Made by a program: the position numbers and the translations under genes. Shown here piece after piece: positions 5,603 to 12,576 of a stretch of DNA of 16,577 nt. The stretch lies in NCBI GenBank assembly GCA_030019325.1, contig JASEFB010000042.1:1-16577 (forward strand). The letters are read 5' to 3'. A model generated the notes under the pieces. The model saw nothing but the letters and a program-made list of their open reading frames with translations, was not told the DNA's origin and did not search any database. This DNA comes from an archaeon. GTDB lineage: Archaea > Halobacteriota > Syntropharchaeia > Alkanophagales > Methanospirareceae. The stretch's first letter is position 1. Each line of letters starts with the position of its first letter.

Positions 5603-8464
5603 ATGGATGAGGAGGAATACGACATAGAATTCTTCAGGGGGAACGAATTTATAAGGAAGAAATGCGAGAAGTGTGGCTCCTACTTCTGGACTCGTGACAA
5701 AGATAGAAGGACATGTGGTGATGCTCCCTGTGAGATCTATTCCTTTATAGGCAAGCCCATCTTCAAAGAGAGAAGCCCGGATGAGATAAGAGAATTATTC
5801 CTCTCTTTCTTTGAGCAGCGTTCGCACACGAGAATGAAACGGTATCCTGTTGTAGCACGGTGGCGAGATGACATCTATCTCAACATCGCTTCTATTTCAA
5901 ATTATCAACCATTTGTAACGTCTGGCAAAGTCCCGCCGCCTGCAAACCCGCTCGTTATTTCTCAACCCTGCATAAGACTTGAAGATCTCGAATCAATAGG
6001 AAAGAGTGGCCGCCACTTAACCGCTTTCGAGATGATGGGGCATCATGCCTTCAATAAGAGAGGAGGGGAGGAACTCTATTGGAAGAATGAGACCGTGACG
6101 TATTGTGACGAATTTCTGATGCAATTTGGTGTGGATAGGGAGCGTGTAGTGTATAAGGAAGCTCCGTGGGTGGGAGGAGGGAATGCAGGACCCTGTCTCG
6201 AAGTCATTATAGGCGGGTTAGAGCTGGCTACACTCGTTTTCATGGATCTCGAACTTTCTCCTCTCGGTGACATGAGCATAAAAGGGCAGCGGTACAGGAA
6301 AATGGATACGTACATCGTAGACACCGGATACGGGCTGGAACGATTTGTCTGGGCTTCGAAGGGCACTCCTACAGTGTATGATGCGATGTTCCCCTCCGTA
6401 ATAAAGGAATTAGTAGATGCAGCGGGGATTGAGCACCCATTAGAAAAGTATCCCGAGATGGTCATAGAGCATGCTCGTTCGGCTGGAGCCATGAAAAGAG
6501 GGGAGATAGCAACGAGGCTGGGTGTCTCGCTTGAATTTCTCAAATATATATTGGAGCCGATAGAAACGATCTACGCAGTTGCAGACCACACCAAATGCCT
6601 GGCTTTCATGCTCGCTGACGGCATTGTACCTTCTAATGCGAAAGAGGGCTATCTGGCAAGATTGGTCTTGAGGCGAGCTTTCAGGATGTTAAAATCCCTC
6701 GGGATAGAAATACCGTTAGAGGAACTAATACTCCTGCAGATAAAGATCCTCAGAAATTCTTTTCCCGATTTGGAACATTCTGTGGATAGAATTGTTGAAC
6801 TAGTCGCGCTCGAGAAGGGGAGATATGATGAGACTCTATTGAAAGGCGAGAGAATTATAAGGCAGGAGATAAAGAAATGGGCAGAAAATAAGCCTAAATC
6901 ACTCACCGTCGGCACTGACAGACTAATTTATTATTATGATACCCATGGGCTACCCCCGGAATTTGTGAACGAAGTAGTATCGAGCATTACCGACCTGAAA
7001 GCAGGCATTGAAGTGAAAGTGGATATCCCAGAAAACTTTTATTCGTTAGTTGCGCGTGAACACGGCGAGGAAAGAAAGGAGGAGATAGAACCTTTCGTAG
7101 AAACCATGAAAGAAAAAACGAAGAGCATTCCAGCGACGATAAAGTCGTATTACGAAGAGCCCTCTGCGGTAGATTTCGAAGCTACTGTTTTGGATGTAGT
7201 TTGTGGGGCTCCGCCCCTACCACCCCGAAAACCCGGTAAGGGTTTACCCGCAAGCCCTGTAAGGGCTTATGATTTTGTTATATTAGACAAGACGCTATTT
7301 TTCCCTGAAGGTGGTGGACAACCTGCTGATACCGGCTTCTTGAGCTTAGTACCGAGAGCCGAGAACAGCGCATTGAGAGTGAAGGTAGTGGATGTGCAGG
7401 AAGTCGATGGCGTTATTCTTCATAAAATAGAGAACGGGAGGATAAGCAAAGGAGCAGCGGTATCTGGGCACATTGACGTAGAGAGGCGAAACGCCCACAA
7501 AAAGCACCATTCCGCAACGCATATTGTAATATGCGCAGCGAGGAAAGTACTGGGAGACCATATATGGCAAGCGGGAGCGCAGAAGGGGGAAAAGAGAGCG
7601 AGAATTGATATCACCCACTTCAAAAGAATCTCTGACGCTGAACGAAGAGAGATAGAGATGCTCGCGAACAAGATGGTGATGGAAAACAAGGAAATAAGAG
7701 CGAGTTTTATGGATAGGAACGAGGCGGAGCAGAGATATGGGTTTCGTATTTATCAGGGGGGCGTACCTATCGGTGAGAAAATAAGAATAGTGCGAACCGG
7801 CGCGGATGAAGATGTGCAGGCGTGTGCTGGAACACATCTTTCACGGACCGGTGAGGTCGGTCCGATAAAAATATTGCGCACTGAGAGAATACAGGATGGT
7901 ATCGAGCGAATAGAGTACGCAGCGGGAGAAGCTGCGGTCGAGGAGATCCAAGCGCGGGAAGAGCTGATAAGGAACGCGGCTTCTGTATTAAAGGTGCCAC
8001 CCGAGAAGCTTCCTTCTGTGGTTGAGCGGTTCTTCGAGGAGTGGAAACAATTAAGGAAGGAGATCGAGCGATTGCGCGGTGAGCTAGCGGAGTTGGAACT
8101 CGAGCGATTGAAGAGGCAAGCAGAAGAAATAAGCGATGTAAAAGTTATTGCAGCGGTGTTGCAGGATGCTACTCAAAAAGAATTGAGGAACATATCATCA
8201 CAACTCATAGAAGAAGGTTACCTCACGATGCTCATCAGCGGTTCAACTACAACTGTTGTTTCTGAAGTCCCAGCTAATTTGAGTAGCAGGATAAATGCTG
8301 CTGAGTGGTTACAGCATGTTTCCAAGAAATACGGAGGTAGCGGTGGTGGAAACGCAATGCTCGCACAGGGCGGTGGTATAAAGAAAGAACTGGTGAAAAA
8401 AGCCCGTGACGAAGGGCTTAGATATATAGAAATAGCATTATTACAGAGAGAAAATAGTAAATGA
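5603..8464 (+). CDS. alaS: Alanyl-tRNA synthetase, archaeal type, with repeat-derived insert
   Basis: This 953-residue enzyme charges tRNA-Ala and hydrolyses mischarged Ser/Gly-tRNA. An archaeal N-terminal zinc-like cluster is formed by Cys21, Cys24, Cys38 and Cys43. The class II catalytic core follows, with motif 2 around HLTAFEMMGHH and motif 3 GYGLERF. The beta-barrel has FFPEGGGQPADTG. The editing domain has the metal ligands H636-x3-H640 and C741-x3-H745. A helical linker and the glycine-rich C-terminal domain (GGSGGGNAMLAQGGG) complete it. Residues 533-556 are an in-frame insert encoded by the hairpin repeat at 7200-7270. It interrupts the loop between ATVLDV and the next beta-strand (FVILDKT) at the start of the barrel, which normally follow closely. 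Apart from the insert all motifs are intact, so the enzyme should be active. trkA follows 41 bases later and is probably co-transcribed. Confidence 0.97.
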   Translation: MDEEEYDIEFFRGNEFIRKKCEKCGSYFWTRDKDRRTCGDAPCEIYSFIGKPIFKERSPDEIRELFLSFFEQRSHTRMKRYPVVARWRDDIYLNIASISNYQPFVTSGKVPPPANPLVISQPCIRLEDLESIGKSGRHLTAFEMMGHHAFNKRGGEELYWKNETVTYCDEFLMQFGVDRERVVYKEAPWVGGGNAGPCLEVIIGGLELATLVFMDLELSPLGDMSIKGQRYRKMDTYIVDTGYGLERFVWASKGTPTVYDAMFPSVIKELVDAAGIEHPLEKYPEMVIEHARSAGAMKRGEIATRLGVSLEFLKYILEPIETIYAVADHTKCLAFMLADGIVPSNAKEGYLARLVLRRAFRMLKSLGIEIPLEELILLQIKILRNSFPDLEHSVDRIVELVALEKGRYDETLLKGERIIRQEIKKWAENKPKSLTVGTDRLIYYYDTHGLPPEFVNEVVSSITDLKAGIEVKVDIPENFYSLVAREHGEERKEEIEPFVETMKEKTKSIPATIKSYYEEPSAVDFEATVLDVVCGAPPLPPRKPGKGLPASPVRAYDFVILDKTLFFPEGGGQPADTGFLSLVPRAENSALRVKVVDVQEVDGVILHKIENGRISKGAAVSGHIDVERRNAHKKHHSATHIVICAARKVLGDHIWQAGAQKGEKRARIDITHFKRISDAERREIEMLANKMVMENKEIRASFMDRNEAEQRYGFRIYQGGVPIGEKIRIVRTGADEDVQACAGTHLSRTGEVGPIKILRTERIQDGIERIEYAAGEAAVEEIQAREELIRNAASVLKVPPEKLPSVVERFFEEWKQLRKEIERLRGELAELELERLKRQAEEISDVKVIAAVLQDATQKELRNISSQLIEEGYLTMLISGSTTTVVSEVPANLSSRINAAEWLQHVSKKYGGSGGGNAMLAQGGGIKKELVKKARDEGLRYIEIALLQRENSK
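7200..7270. repeat. In-frame hairpin-module repeat inside alaS
   Basis: Three inverted repeats lie in tandem: ggggc-tcc-gcccc (7205-7217), aaaccc-ggtaa-gggttt (7229-7245) and aagccct-gta-agggctt (7252-7268). The reverse complement shares its first 24 bases and its right end with 2096-2142 behind the histone gene, and carries one extra module in the middle. It encodes about 24 Pro/Gly-rich residues without a stop and keeps the alaS frame. Confidence 0.88.
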
Positions 8465-8505
8465 TATAATGATACAAACGAAACATTAAGAGAGAGGTGC
8501 TCTGT

Positions 8506-9156
8506 GTGTACCTGATAATCGTGGGGTTGGGTGGTGTAGGAAGAAATCTGGTAGATATCGCCACAAAGGACAAGAATGACGTGGTTATCATAGATGAGGA
8601 TGAGAAAAGATGCAGAGAGATAGCCACGAAATACGATGTCCTGACGATTGTTGGAGATGCAACGCAGAAATCAACCCTGGAGGGAGCGAATGCACAAAGA
8701 GCGGATGCGCTTATCGCCACTACTTCCGATGATGCTGATAATTTGATGATGGCACTAACGGCAAAAGAGTTGGGTACAAAGAATACCGTCGCCGTGGTGA
8801 ACCAGGAAGAACACGTGGAGATGTTCAAGAAAGCGGATATCTCTATGCTTGAGAAACCCGATATGACCGTTGCACGGCATCTCTATCTGTCGGTGAAGAG
8901 GCCGAAGATAAAAGAGTTTATGACGGTTGGCGGAGGTAAAGCAGAGATATTTGAGGTTATTGTCTCTGAGAAATCACGTGCAACGGGGAAAGAGTTGTCA
9001 CAATTGGATATAAGAGGAGGGATCGTGGTGGCGATCGAGCGGAATAGTGATATAATTCTGCCCAAAGGTGATACACTCGTCAAAGCAGGCGATCTTGTAA
9101 CGGTATTTGCGCTGGGGAAGGACGTAGAGGTAATAAGTTCCCTTTTCGCACCGTAA
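8506..9156 (+). CDS. trkA: TrkA-type K+ transport regulatory protein (RCK domain)
   Basis: This 216-residue cytosolic subunit gates a Trk/Ktr-type potassium channel by binding nucleotide. The RCK_N Rossmann motif GLGGVG is at residues 7-12 and acidic IIDEDE ends the second beta-strand. GDAT and VNQEEHVEMF follow, and a RCK_C (TrkA-C) domain occupies roughly residues 135-216, with the sequence LPKGDTLVKAGD. The GTG at 8506 is chosen over that at 8497 because it gives the standard start MYLIIVG and because the Shine-Dalgarno gagaggtg ends 7 nt upstream, overlapping the earlier GTG. It is the second gene after alaS. No membrane partner (TrkH) is present in the window. Confidence 0.9.
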   Translation: MYLIIVGLGGVGRNLVDIATKDKNDVVIIDEDEKRCREIATKYDVLTIVGDATQKSTLEGANAQRADALIATTSDDADNLMMALTAKELGTKNTVAVVNQEEHVEMFKKADISMLEKPDMTVARHLYLSVKRPKIKEFMTVGGGKAEIFEVIVSEKSRATGKELSQLDIRGGIVVAIERNSDIILPKGDTLVKAGDLVTVFALGKDVEVISSLFAP

Positions 9157-9229
9157 ACCGGTTTTTGATTGCCGGCTTATACCTAAAAATTAAAACTAGC
9201 TTCTGAGCGTGAAACACTTTTGGTTGTCT

Positions 9230-10453
9230 TCACTGCGGAACACATTGCTCTTGACCCTTATCCTCCCAATCCTTGAAATAACTTCTGAGAAGAATGAACG
9301 GCATAACTGCGACGATGCTGACCACACTGCCAAAGAGAAAGGTCAAACTGTGGTTAGGCGTTAGATTCCAGAGAAATCCGGCAACTAAACTTGATGGTAG
9401 AGCCATTACCCCTATCAAGGTATGGAAAGTGCCCAACGCGGTTGCTCTTAATTCTTCACCGGACAAATCACTAACAAAAGCCCTCTGATTCCCATCTACC
9501 ATCGCATAAACCACACCATGAAGGGGGAATAAAACTAAAAAGGCGGGGAGTGATTCGGAAAAAGCAAATCCGAGACAGGTTAATGAATAGAGGAGATAGC
9601 CCAAAGTAAGCACTTTCATCTTTCCTATTCCATCTGATAGGGTGCCAAAAGGAATGGCGAGCATCGCATAAAAGACGTTAAAGAGGACGTATAAAAGGAT
9701 AGCAAGGGCAATTGATTCCTTCACGGGCATTAGTGGCAAAAAAGCAGTCTCCGCCTTTAGTATGAAAAACATGTAGGTGAAGTTGGCCAATGCGAAGAGG
9801 GTAGCGACTATAATGAAGAACAGAAGTGGTTTAGGCAGTCTTTTCAAGCTTATCTGTAAGCTGATTTTCTGCGGGTCTCTAATCCCTTCTTTTACAAAAT
9901 AAAGCGGTAAGAGCGAGATAAAAGCGATAATCGCAGCTATCAGTATGATGGAAGTGAACCCAAACTCCAGAAACCAGTATAAAAACAGAGCCGCCATGCC
10001 TCCAAAGATTGCACCTGAGGTATCAAGTGCGCGGTGAATTCCGAACCCCTTTCCCCTCGCTTCAGGCATAGAATCGGCAATAATAGCATCTCGTGGTGCA
10101 GTTCTCAACCCTTTCCCCACGTGATTAAAACTGGCGAAGATTAATATGTGCTGCCATATCCGTGAAAAAGCTAAAAGCAATTTAAAGATGGCAGAAGTCA
10201 GATAGCCACTGGTGACAAATATCTTCCTTCTTCCTATTCGGTCAGACCAGTATCCAGAAAGTACCTTTAAGATACTTGCTATGCTCTCTTGTAATCCCCC
10301 GATTAACCCCACAATCAGACCGGCACCGCCTAAAGCGGTAATGAACATCGGCAGAATCGGGATAATCATCTCGCTGCTCAAATCGTTCAGGAAGCTGACA
10401 ACGCCCAAGAGGAGTATATTTGCACTTATTCCTTTTAGATATCTGTTCTTCAT
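9230..10453 (-). CDS. Major facilitator superfamily transporter
   Basis: This 407-residue polytopic membrane protein shows about 12 hydrophobic segments in two halves. The N-terminal FLNDLSSEMIIPILP, the loop motif GYWSDRIGRRK after helix 2, its weaker counterpart GTLSDGIGKMK in the second half, and the RTAPRDAIIADS element in the first half define an MFS subgroup common in archaea and bacteria. These are generally annotated only as MFS (drug/sugar-type) permeases, and the substrate cannot be read from the sequence. It is convergent with trkA, with 73 bases between stops. No clear Shine-Dalgarno precedes the ATG. A TATA candidate on the minus strand is caatatatg at about 10547-10556. Confidence 0.85.
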   Translation of the reverse strand: MKNRYLKGISANILLLGVVSFLNDLSSEMIIPILPMFITALGGAGLIVGLIGGLQESIASILKVLSGYWSDRIGRRKIFVTSGYLTSAIFKLLLAFSRIWQHILIFASFNHVGKGLRTAPRDAIIADSMPEARGKGFGIHRALDTSGAIFGGMAALFLYWFLEFGFTSIILIAAIIAFISLLPLYFVKEGIRDPQKISLQISLKRLPKPLLFFIIVATLFALANFTYMFFILKAETAFLPLMPVKESIALAILLYVLFNVFYAMLAIPFGTLSDGIGKMKVLTLGYLLYSLTCLGFAFSESLPAFLVLFPLHGVVYAMVDGNQRAFVSDLSGEELRATALGTFHTLIGVMALPSSLVAGFLWNLTPNHSLTFLFGSVVSIVAVMPFILLRSYFKDWEDKGQEQCVPQ

Positions 10454-10701
10454 TACACTTTTTCGTGGTAAAAACGAAACCCTGTGCTAAAAGAAGGGTA
10501 TGATCACTGATGCATACTTAGGATATTGAATTTTTCAATTTTAGTTTCATATATTGTAAAGAAAAATTTTACTATTGGGGAGCGCTATCAAAAACTATTA
10601 TAAACAAATATTGGAGTAATTAGAGTTCTATTATCAATTGAAATTAAATTATAATTGATAAAAAAGCTTTTATAGTGGAAATAAGAGTTATAATTCAACG
10701 A
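10454..10701. promoter_or_regulatory. AT-rich divergent control region with inverted repeats
   Basis: A perfect 9-bp inverted repeat ttatcaatt (10631-10639) / aattgataa (10653-10661) lies directly upstream of a TATA box, ttttatag (10669-10676). Transcription would start near 10698, 4 bases before an ATG. A smaller palindrome, ttgaa-ttt-ttcaa, is at about 10526-10538, nearer to the MFS gene. The position of the 9-bp repeat just ahead of the BRE is typical of an archaeal regulator site. No gene is seen here. Confidence 0.5.
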
Positions 10702-10791
10702 ATGAGAGAGAGCAGTGCTAAAAAAGATGCGAATAGAGCCCTCAGCAGCCGTTGGAACTTACCGTGGGCTTGTTGGAGGTGGGGCAAATGA
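10702..10791 (+). CDS. Possible 29-residue Trp-rich leader peptide
   Basis: The ATG is 4-5 bases after the transcript start predicted from the TATA at 10669-10676, so it would be read almost leaderless. The peptide is basic, with four TGG (Trp) codons among its last twelve residues (18, 22, 25 and 27). Its TGA overlaps the ATG of the next ORF (ATGA at 10788-10791), the usual arrangement for coupled translation. Some of the Trp codons arise from the G-rich Shine-Dalgarno stretch of the next ORF, so the composition may be accidental. No homologue is recognised. It could be a real small protein, a regulatory leader, or noise. Confidence 0.3.
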   Translation: MRESSAKKDANRALSSRWNLPWACWRWGK

Positions 10792-10952
10792 TTGACGAGA
10801 CGTTGACCGAATTGGCAAGGAAACAGGTGAAAGGTCTCGGAGAACTTGAAGTGAAACAAGGGTCTGTTGCCATTTTACAGAATGCCGGGAGGAGAGTGGA
10901 TGCCAAGAGTGGGGTTATTTTATTACAAGAAGCGACAAGACGCGACGTTTAG
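10788..10952 (+). CDS. Small hypothetical protein, 54 residues
   Basis: Not recognised. The ATG at 10788 has a strong Shine-Dalgarno, ggaggtgggg at 10775-10784, and overlaps the stop of the preceding 29-residue ORF. The frame can be extended to a TTG at 10752, but that lacks such a site. The protein has an acidic helical N-terminus and a basic second half containing two short hydrophobic stretches (SVAILQNAG, SGVILLQEA), with no membrane segment and no Cys. The pattern suggests a small alpha/beta domain. The promoter and inverted repeat upstream support expression. It may alternatively be the remnant of a larger gene. Confidence 0.45.
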   Translation: MIDETLTELARKQVKGLGELEVKQGSVAILQNAGRRVDAKSGVILLQEATRRDV

Positions 10953-11105
10953 AGTGAAAGGTACAGTATATGGAGTCACGTGGGTTGTAAGATCCTCTCG
11001 TCAGTGCAAAACCGTAACAGCTCCTTTTTAATAGAATAATAGATTTCAGGGATACTCTACGAGCGTACGAGACCCTGAGGATGAGCGAACCGGTAAAGAT
11101 AAGCA

Positions 11106-11119
11106 CCGAAAGTATATAA
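11106..11119 (+). promoter_or_regulatory. TATA/BRE promoter of tRNA-Gly
   Basis: ccgaaag (BRE-like) followed by tatataag at 11112-11119 predicts initiation near 11143, about 7 bases before the mature tRNA 5' end. Bases 10953-11105 between the small ORF and this promoter contain no recognised gene. Confidence 0.7.
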
Positions 11120-11149
11120 GTACCTTACTGTAATAACTAACCATACAAA

Positions 11150-11250
11150 GCGTCGATGGTCTAGTGGTATGACTTGGGCCTTCCAACCAAACTTTTATAA
11201 AAAGTTTGAGAAGATAGCCCACAGCCCGGGTTCGAAACCCGGTCGACGCA
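11150..11250 (+). tRNA. tRNA-Gly (anticodon TCC) with intron
   Basis: The acceptor stem GCGTCGA (11150-11156) pairs with TCGACGC (11243-11249), with discriminator A at 11250. The D arm follows, then the anticodon stem TGGGC (11175-11179) / GCCCA (11217-11221) with a loop reading C-T-TCC-A-A after splicing. The T arm is CCGGG-TTCGAAA-CCCGG (11226-11242). The anticodon TCC (11182-11184) reads GGA and probably GGG codons. Removing 11186-11215 leaves 71 nt. CCA is not encoded. The gene is convergent with aIF6. Confidence 0.95.
11186..11215 (+). other. 30-nt tRNA-Gly intron with bulge-helix-bulge
   Basis: The intron sits at the canonical position between tRNA bases 37 and 38. The central 4-bp helix is CTTC (11180-11183) with GAAG (11210-11213). 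The two 3-nt bulges are CAA (11184-11186) and ATA (11214-11216), and cutting after the second base of each releases exactly 11186-11215. Inside is a perfect 9-bp hairpin (11188-11208, loop ATA). A C-A mismatch (11187/11209) separates it from the central helix, so the motif is slightly relaxed. EndA, encoded at 4231-5349, is the expected nuclease. Confidence 0.85.
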
Positions 11251-11277
11251 TAAAACTTTCTTAAAAAGAAAGTTTTA
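11251..11277. terminator. 12-bp hairpin directly after tRNA-Gly
   Basis: A perfect 12-bp stem (11251-11262 / 11266-11277) with loop AAA starts at the first base after the discriminator. The right arm carries TTTT near its end. Being symmetrical and lying between the convergent tRNA-Gly and aIF6 genes, it may stop transcription from both sides, or guide 3' processing of the tRNA. Its sequence resembles the hairpin in the tRNA intron. Confidence 0.5.
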
Positions 11278-11330
11278 TCAAAGAAGAAAAAGAGAAGCGT
11301 TGACGGAAAAGAATTATTTCTAAACGAGCC

Positions 11331-12038
11331 CTAAAATCCAAGCGCATCTTCGATCCTACCGAGCTCCGCACCTGTTGTCTCGTATCCGGCAGCGTATCCC
11401 TTTGTGTTAGCGAGCAAAGCAGCACCGATTAACGGAACACCGAAATTAACACTGCCTATCTCCACGGGCAATTCGAAGATATGTTCTAAAAATTCCAATT
11501 CCTCCTGAGTCGCATTTTTATGTGCTAAGATGCCTTTATTCGTCGCTACCGCAGCCATCCCCACGGTTTTTAAGCCCCCGATTGTGCCCTTATAGACCTT
11601 CACCCCCAGGGTCTCGGCTATCACTTCCATCGTCTTCTCCGATAACTGAGGATGGACCAGAGCAACCGTATCGTTGGCAAGTATGATATTTCCAGCAGCG
11701 GTCATCCTGTCTCTGTCTGGCAGTTTGCGCATTGCTCCCCTTAGCCCTTCCGCCCGTGCTAATTCCTCTATCCTTCGAATCTCGCTGTCCAGTGTATAAG
11801 GAGAGAAGATAAATCCATTTGTATTCCCAACGGCTAAACAGCCAACCAATGCGGTTTCCGCTATCGAGGTTTTTACCGCGTTCACCTTCAAAGCCCGCTC
11901 CATTTCCGCTGCTAATTTATCAGATACATGCGGAGGCAAAAGAACCAGAGATTCAGTGCAGCCCGCAAAAACCCCTATATACGAACTTCCATCAACACCA
12001 AATAACCTTTTTATCTCTTTCTCCTCTCGCCTTTTCAT
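11331..12038 (-). CDS. eif6: Translation initiation factor 6 (aIF6)
   Basis: aIF6 is a ribosome anti-association factor that binds the 50S subunit near L14/L24e and blocks premature joining of the 30S. The protein of about 235 residues shows the repeated alpha/beta units of the family (pentein-like fold): GVFAGCTES, VGCLAVGNTNG, AAGNIILANDTVALVHPQL, MAAVATNKGILAHKNAT and ALLANTKGYAAG recur at roughly 45-residue steps. The ATG at 12038 is preferred over the adjacent GTG at 12041. About ten charged residues precede the usual start of the fold. It is the last gene of the L39e-L31e-aIF6 cluster, beginning 9 bases after the L31e stop. Confidence 0.95.
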   Translation of the reverse strand: MKRREEKEIKRLFGVDGSSYIGVFAGCTESLVLLPPHVSDKLAAEMERALKVNAVKTSIAETALVGCLAVGNTNGFIFSPYTLDSEIRRIEELARAEGLRGAMRKLPDRDRMTAAGNIILANDTVALVHPQLSEKTMEVIAETLGVKVYKGTIGGLKTVGMAAVATNKGILAHKNATQEELEFLEHIFELPVEIGSVNFGVPLIGAALLANTKGYAAGYETTGAELGRIEDALGF

Positions 12039-12047
12039 CACATCACG

Positions 12048-12317
12048 TTATTCCACGAGCTCAGCTTTGATTCTATCCTCTTCTTCGGTTACCCTTACGC
12101 GTATCTTAGAAGGCGGCTTCTCCGAGCCACGCTCCCAAATCTTCTCATTTATTGCAGCATCTAATACAATATCCTCATATTTTGTATGCTGCTTGAGATA
12201 TTCCTTCACCACTGCTATTGCACGGTTGCTCCGCTTCCACCGCGGTGCTTTTTTTACCGCTCTCAGTGGTATTGTATAAATGCGTTCGGTTACTCCAGTG
12301 CCTTTCTCTTCCCCCAT
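12048..12317 (-). CDS. rpl31e: Large ribosomal subunit protein L31e
   Basis: This 89-residue protein of the 50S subunit, near the exit tunnel, is found in archaea and eukaryotes but not bacteria. RIYTIPLRAVKKAPRWKRSNRAI near residues 12-34 and the VRVTEEEDRIKAELVE tail are family signatures, and the length is normal. It starts 13 bases after the L39e stop and is followed closely by aIF6, so the three genes form one transcript. Confidence 0.96.
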   Translation of the reverse strand: MGEEKGTGVTERIYTIPLRAVKKAPRWKRSNRAIAVVKEYLKQHTKYEDIVLDAAINEKIWERGSEKPPSKIRVRVTEEEDRIKAELVE

Positions 12318-12330
12318 GGTGGATACCCCA

Positions 12331-12483
12331 TTACACTTTTAGCTTTGTCCTCCGCCAGTGCCTTCTTTTTGGATGCGTTGTCACTCTCCGGCTCGTTTTT
12401 ACCATTATCCATGCAGGAACTCTTCTATTCTGTTTATTCGCTTTGGTAAGCCTGATCTTCTTGCCTTTTGTGTTCTTGCTCAT
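12331..12483 (-). CDS. rpl39e: Large ribosomal subunit protein L39e
   Basis: This 50-residue, very basic protein lines the peptide exit tunnel of archaeal and eukaryotic ribosomes. The minus strand from the ATG at 12483 reads MSKNTKGKKIRLTKANKQ, continues through RRVPAWIMVKT and RRVTTHPKRRHWRRTKLKV, and stops at TAA (12331-12333). This is an end-to-end match to the family. It heads the L39e-L31e-aIF6 cluster. Confidence 0.96.
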   Translation of the reverse strand: MSKNTKGKKIRLTKANKQNRRVPAWIMVKTSRRVTTHPKRRHWRRTKLKV

Positions 12484-12504
12484 CGCTCTGTATATGTAGT
12501 ATGC

Positions 12505-12518
12505 TTTTTATTTAAATA
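12505..12518 (-). promoter_or_regulatory. TATA box of the L39e-L31e-aIF6 operon
   Basis: On the minus strand, ctatttaaataaa centred near 12513 predicts a start around 12488, only about 5 bases before the L39e ATG. The first gene would thus be translated from a nearly leaderless mRNA. Confidence 0.55.
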
Positions 12519-12576
12519 GCTCTGAGTTAGCAGTATACACGATTGGTTTTGAGTACGAGGGACTGGAAGAAGATGA

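Noticed and set aside
7346..8000. Long minus-strand frames opposite alaS
   Set aside because: They are antisense to a conserved AlaRS with intact motifs. Composition is that of complement reading, and there are no recognisable domains.
11040..11110. CTGA followed by GATGA at about 11075-11088, resembling the D'/C' core of a C/D box sRNA
   Set aside because: No matching outer C and D boxes or terminal stem are present at the right spacing.
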